A stretch of DNA of 64,000 nt from Clostridium sp. Cult1 (GTDB lineage Bacteria > Bacillota > Clostridia > Tissierellales > Tepidimicrobiaceae), in NCBI RefSeq assembly GCF_021655095.1, contig NZ_PPXW01000001.1:2322761-2386760 (forward strand). The letters are read 5' to 3'. Numbering within the stretch: position 1 is the first letter of the stretch; each line of letters begins with the position of its first letter. A model generated the notes under the pieces. That model made no database searches, was not told where the DNA came from, and worked only from the letters and a program-made list of their open reading frames with translations. Positions 61,563 to 64,000 of this stretch are shown piece by piece. The translations under genes and the position numbers were made by a program.

Positions 61563-61958
61563 ATGACATATAACGCCTTAAATCAGTATAAACAGAATAC
61601 AGTATTTACTGCTACTCCAGAAGAATTAACTCTTATGTTATATGATGGTGGAATTAAATTTATGAATATAGCTAAATACAATATAGAAAATAATCAGGTA
61701 GAGAAGGCTCACCAGGCGTTGATTAGAGCACAGGATATTATAATTGAATTAAGTTCATCGCTAAATATGGAATATGAAATATCTAATAATTTTAAAAGAT
61801 TATACGACTTTATAGTGAACAATTTAATAGATGCAAATATTAACAAGGAGATTAAACCTATAGAAGAAGCCTTGGAAATATTAACAGAAATGAGAGACAC
61901 ATGGAAAGAAGCTATGAAGGAAGTCAAAAAGAGGGTTTACCAAAATAGGCAGGTGTAA
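61563..61958 (+). CDS. fliS: Flagellin-specific chaperone FliS
   Basis: This 131-residue FliS binds the disordered C-terminus of flagellin to keep it unfolded until export. MTYNALNQYKQNTVFTATPE (20 residues), then ELTLMLYDGGIKFMNIAKYN (20 residues) and VEKAHQALIRAQDIIIELSS (20 residues), are typical. ATG 61563 fits the usual start; a second in-frame ATG nine bases upstream is possible, but its ribosome binding site would be too close. In B. subtilis, FliS also helps relieve CsrA control by drawing flagellin away from FliW. It must serve two flagellins here. Confidence 0.93.
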   Translation: MTYNALNQYKQNTVFTATPEELTLMLYDGGIKFMNIAKYNIENNQVEKAHQALIRAQDIIIELSSSLNMEYEISNNFKRLYDFIVNNLIDANINKEIKPIEEALEILTEMRDTWKEAMKEVKKRVYQNRQV

Positions 61959-61961
61959 TTT

Positions 61962-62432
61962 ATGATAACTGAAAAGATCGATGAACTCATATCCATAACA
62001 AAGGAGAAAAATCGATTATTAAATCAAATGTATAATATTACTAAAGAACAAATAGAAGAAATAGAAAGAGAAGAAATGGATAGTCTAAATAATATAATGG
62101 ATAAGAAGGATAATCTTATGAAAAAAATCGATGAATTAGACCTGTCCTTTATAACTATTTTTTCTCAGATAAAGAAAGAAGATTCCATTGAAAGCATAGA
62201 TGAGTTAAGTATAGAACAATATCCTAATCTAAGACAATTGAAAGAGGCAGTAAAGGAAGTATCTTCAACTCTTATAGCTATTTCATTGTTAGATGAGAAA
62301 AATACTCAAGCTATGAAGGAAAGGTTTGAAGAAACTAAAATAGAGCTTAGAAAGTTAAAGAAAGGTAAAAAAGCATATAAGGGATACAATCCATCCGTAA
62401 CAGGAAGTATATTGATCGATGAAAAGAAATAG
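61962..62432 (+). CDS. fliT: FlgN/FliT-type flagellar export chaperone
   Basis: This 156-residue, fully helical protein shows heptad patterns (IDELISITKEKNRLLNQMYN, 20 residues; IEREEMDSLNNIMDKKDNLM, 20 residues). By sequence it is closest to the FlgN/FliT class that guides hook-associated proteins and cap protein to export. The position right after fliS favours the FliT role for FliD. The C-terminal end (KKGKKAYKGYNPSVTGSILI, 20 residues) is of FlgN-like form and could point to FlgK/FlgL as clients. The ATG starts 3 bases after the fliS stop codon, and the terminator overlaps its end. Confidence 0.78.
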   Translation: MITEKIDELISITKEKNRLLNQMYNITKEQIEEIEREEMDSLNNIMDKKDNLMKKIDELDLSFITIFSQIKKEDSIESIDELSIEQYPNLRQLKEAVKEVSSTLIAISLLDEKNTQAMKERFEETKIELRKLKKGKKAYKGYNPSVTGSILIDEKK

Positions 62433-62456
62433 GAATAATAACCTATTTCTTTTTTT
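62423..62456 (+). terminator. Terminator of the flaG operon
   Basis: AGAAATAGG-AATAATAA-CCTATTTCT overlaps the fliT stop codon and is followed by TTTTTT. Confidence 0.85.
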
Positions 62457-62644
62457 ATGAATATAATTGGCAAATTATTATTTGAAAAATAGCTTTTACT
62501 ATTATGACAACTCACAATATCTTGTAGATAAGAAATGTAATTGTACAAGAATAATAATAAATATAAAGTAAATAATTTTCTAATAATAAGATAAAAAGTA
62601 GAAAAAAATAGAATAAAAAACTTATTCATATTTTATCAAGAGAT

Positions 62645-62727
62645 TAGTCCACAGGGAAAGTTTGTAAAAAACAGTTACCCACAAAACAATCCACATTATC
62701 CACAACCAGACTATAGTTTTGTCCACA
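62645..62727 (+). other. Cluster of DnaA boxes beside AT-rich DNA
   Basis: Five same-strand DnaA-box-like 9-mers lie in 83 bases: TAGTCCACA, TTACCCACA, CAATCCACA, TTATCCACA (exact consensus, 62696-62704) and TTGTCCACA. About 100 bases of almost pure AT follow (62741-62830). There is no gene in the whole 62457-62896 interval. The cluster could titrate or load DnaA, regulate hpf, or mark an origin-like element. Confidence 0.65.
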
Positions 62728-62817
62728 GTGTATCAACAATAAATTGTTTAATATTTAATAAATAATTATTCAATATTGATGAATAAACTTTTAATATAGA
62801 ATAAATCTATTTTTATG

Positions 62818-62846
62818 TTTACATATATATGTTATCTGGGTATATT
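62818..62846 (+). promoter_or_regulatory. Candidate sigma-A promoter of hpf
   Basis: TTTACA, 17 bases, TATATT lie 50 bases before the gene. Downstream, ATAAGCATTCGCTTAT forms a small inverted repeat just before the ribosome binding site. Confidence 0.45.
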
Positions 62847-62896
62847 ATAATAATAAAGGATATAAGCATTCGCTTATATGAAAGGAGCTGGGGTTT

Positions 62897-63427
62897 ATGA
62901 AACTAAATTTTGTTGGAAAAAACATGGAGGTTACAGAAGCGTTAAAGGATGTAACGGATAAGAAATTAGGGAAATTAGACAAGTATTTTCAAAAGGATGC
63001 AGAAGGTAATGTTACTTATAGCGTAGAAAGAAATAGAAAGATTATAGAAGTTACCATAAACCTACCTGGAACCATACTTAGGGCAGAAGAATCAAGTGAT
63101 GATATGTATGCTTCTATCGACAAAGCTGTAGATGTATTAGAGCGTCAAATAAGAAAATATAAAACTAAACTTCAAAGACGTTACAATAATGGAGAGACCA
63201 TAAGATTTGAAAATATTACACCTTTAAATGAAGAAGAAGGGGATAGGCCAAGAGTTGTTAGGACAAAGAGATTTGATATGAAACCAATGAATGTAGAGGA
63301 AGCAATATTACAGATGGAATTACTTAGACATAACTTTTTCGTATTTATGAATGCAGAGTCTGACGATTTGAATGTATTATATAAAAGAAAAGATGGAAAC
63401 TATGGGTTGATTGAACCAGAGTTTTAA
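62897..63427 (+). CDS. hpf: Ribosome hibernation promoting factor HPF, long form
   Basis: This 176-residue long HPF binds the 30S decoding centre and pairs 70S ribosomes into inactive 100S dimers. The N-terminal S30AE domain (about 1-100) has KLNFVGKNMEVTEALKDVTD (20 residues), KLGKLDKYFQKDAEGNV and AVDVLERQIRKYKTKLQRR. The C-terminal dimerisation domain (about 120-176) has VVRTKRFDMKPMNVEEAILQ (20 residues) and ELLRHNFFVFMNAESDDLNV (20 residues). The place after fliT matches B. subtilis, where yvyD follows fliDST and precedes secA. The ribosome binding site is GAAAGGAGCTGGGGTTT. Confidence 0.95.
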   Translation: MKLNFVGKNMEVTEALKDVTDKKLGKLDKYFQKDAEGNVTYSVERNRKIIEVTINLPGTILRAEESSDDMYASIDKAVDVLERQIRKYKTKLQRRYNNGETIRFENITPLNEEEGDRPRVVRTKRFDMKPMNVEEAILQMELLRHNFFVFMNAESDDLNVLYKRKDGNYGLIEPEF

Positions 63428-63447
63428 TAGTATAATTGAGATAGATT

Positions 63448-63480
63448 TAAAATTGCAGGATAATATATCCTGCAATTTTA
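63448..63480 (+). terminator. Terminator of hpf
   Basis: TAAAATTGCAGGAT-AATAT-ATCCTGCAATTTTA is a perfect 14-bp stem ending in TTTTA and followed by TTTTAA. The GGA here is in the stem, not the loop, unlike the CsrA-type hairpins. Confidence 0.85.
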
Positions 63481-63509
63481 TTTTAATGGGATGAAAGGGT
63501 GATAATTGT

Positions 63510-64000
63510 ATGTTTATAGAAGCAATACTAATTTCTATAATCCTTGGATTGATTAGAGGTGGTAAGCTTAGAAGATTTAAATCCATAAATCATAAAACCA
63601 TGTGGATATTCATTTTAGGAATCTTAATCCAATACATATTGGCTTTTTTATCTGAAGTGAATGATATAGATAATCTAAATAGAATTTTGATATATAATAA
63701 GCAAATACAGATTGTTTCCTATGTCTTAATTTTAGTAGGCATAGTTTCAAACTTAAAGTTTAGATCTCTTTGGGCAATATTATTAGGTTATATATTGAAT
63801 TTCATAGTATTAGTTACAAATAATTGGCAAATACCAAATCTTGTAAGTAACTCCATTGTGGACCAGATTAAATTGCCAGTTCTAGCTGATACAATTTTAT
63901 TTTCTGAGCCATATCCATTACCTAAAGTCATTAGTATAGGGGATTTAATTATAAGTTTTGGAATATTTGCCTTAATTCAAGAAATAATGTTAACGGAAGA
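63510..64000 (+). CDS. DUF5317-family membrane protein, N-terminal part
   Basis: The gene runs off the window after 163 codons. The start MFIEAILISIILGLIRGGKL (20 residues), with several hydrophobic segments, and the segment PYPLPKVISIGDLIISFGIF (20 residues) are typical of DUF5317, integral membrane proteins of Firmicutes without known function. At least four membrane segments are visible. The ATG lies behind AAAGGGTGATAATTGT and was identified from the sequence itself. Confidence 0.75.
   Translation, partial: MFIEAILISIILGLIRGGKLRRFKSINHKTMWIFILGILIQYILAFLSEVNDIDNLNRILIYNKQIQIVSYVLILVGIVSNLKFRSLWAILLGYILNFIVLVTNNWQIPNLVSNSIVDQIKLPVLADTILFSEPYPLPKVISIGDLIISFGIFALIQEIMLTE

Noticed and set aside
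63448-63480. CsrA-type hairpin after hpf (contains GCAGGAT)
   Set aside because: The GGA is paired in the stem of a perfect terminator, not shown in a loop.
1-64000. CRISPR arrays, insertion sequences, tRNA or rRNA genes, prophage
   Set aside because: I looked for regularly spaced repeats, transposase or integrase motifs, and tRNA or rRNA features on both strands and saw none that I could support.

Overview
The window is low-GC, AT-rich DNA with strong purine-rich (AGGAGG-type) ribosome binding sites, ATG/TTG/GTG starts and intrinsic terminators. Its gene content is that of a motile, peptide-using anaerobic Firmicute, probably a clostridium or a member of the Tissierellia. The evidence is FliW/CsrA control of flagellin, sigma-D type promoters, long-form HPF, an in-frame UGA in a clostridial-type peroxiredoxin, PerR, and the flaG-fliD-fliS-fliT-hpf gene order known from Bacillus and Clostridium. 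No species is claimed.

Layout. (1) 1-8.2 kb is a flagellar block: the end of one flgK, a second flgK, flgL, fliW, csrA, an HD-GYP response regulator, flagellin 1, a second short csrA and flagellin 2. Around the flagellins are structured RNAs with GGA in hairpin loops. These look like CsrA-binding leaders and, more unusually, like CsrA-titrating RNAs. (2) 8.3-9.2 kb is a HepT/MntA toxin-antitoxin pair. (3) 9.3-20.2 kb is a sigma-D-driven flagellin glycosylation operon: an unknown protein, a Maf glycosyltransferase, a full legionaminic acid route from a PtmE-like nucleotidyltransferase to CMP-legionaminate, and an extra formyltransferase/PIG-L deacetylase pair. (4) 20.2-23.3 kb is mostly decayed DNA: a galU tail, a DUF2920 gene, a second broken hepT-mntA copy and an HI0074-type pseudogene. 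(5) 23.3-29.6 kb is a complete type I Zorya defence system (zorABCD). (6) 29.8-59.5 kb is mainly housekeeping: a YjfB-like motility protein, nitroreductase, MsrB, BrkB, peptidases with a YfcC transporter, an HDOD protein, a peroxide-stress operon (small winged helix, PerR, selenocysteine peroxiredoxin), CutC, a DUF3798-type ABC importer, an oligoendopeptidase and membrane proteins. (7) 59.5-62.4 kb is flaG-fliD-fliS-fliT behind another sigma-D-like promoter. (8) 62.6-64 kb holds a DnaA-box cluster, hpf and the start of a DUF5317 gene.

How it fits together. Sigma-D-like promoters (TAAA-N15/16-NYCGATAW) lie before flagellin 1, the glycosylation operon and flaG, so filament protein, its sugar, its cap and its chaperones are probably made together. 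FliW and two CsrA paralogues would set flagellin translation. CsrA-1 keeps the tail with Asn55 that FliW is known to need in B. subtilis. CsrA-2 keeps the RNA-binding Arg44 but lacks that tail, and it sits between two RNA elements that could titrate it. Legionaminic acid, perhaps N-formylated, would be put on flagellin by Maf. Zorya uses MotAB-like proteins but is an anti-phage system and should not be read as the flagellar stator.
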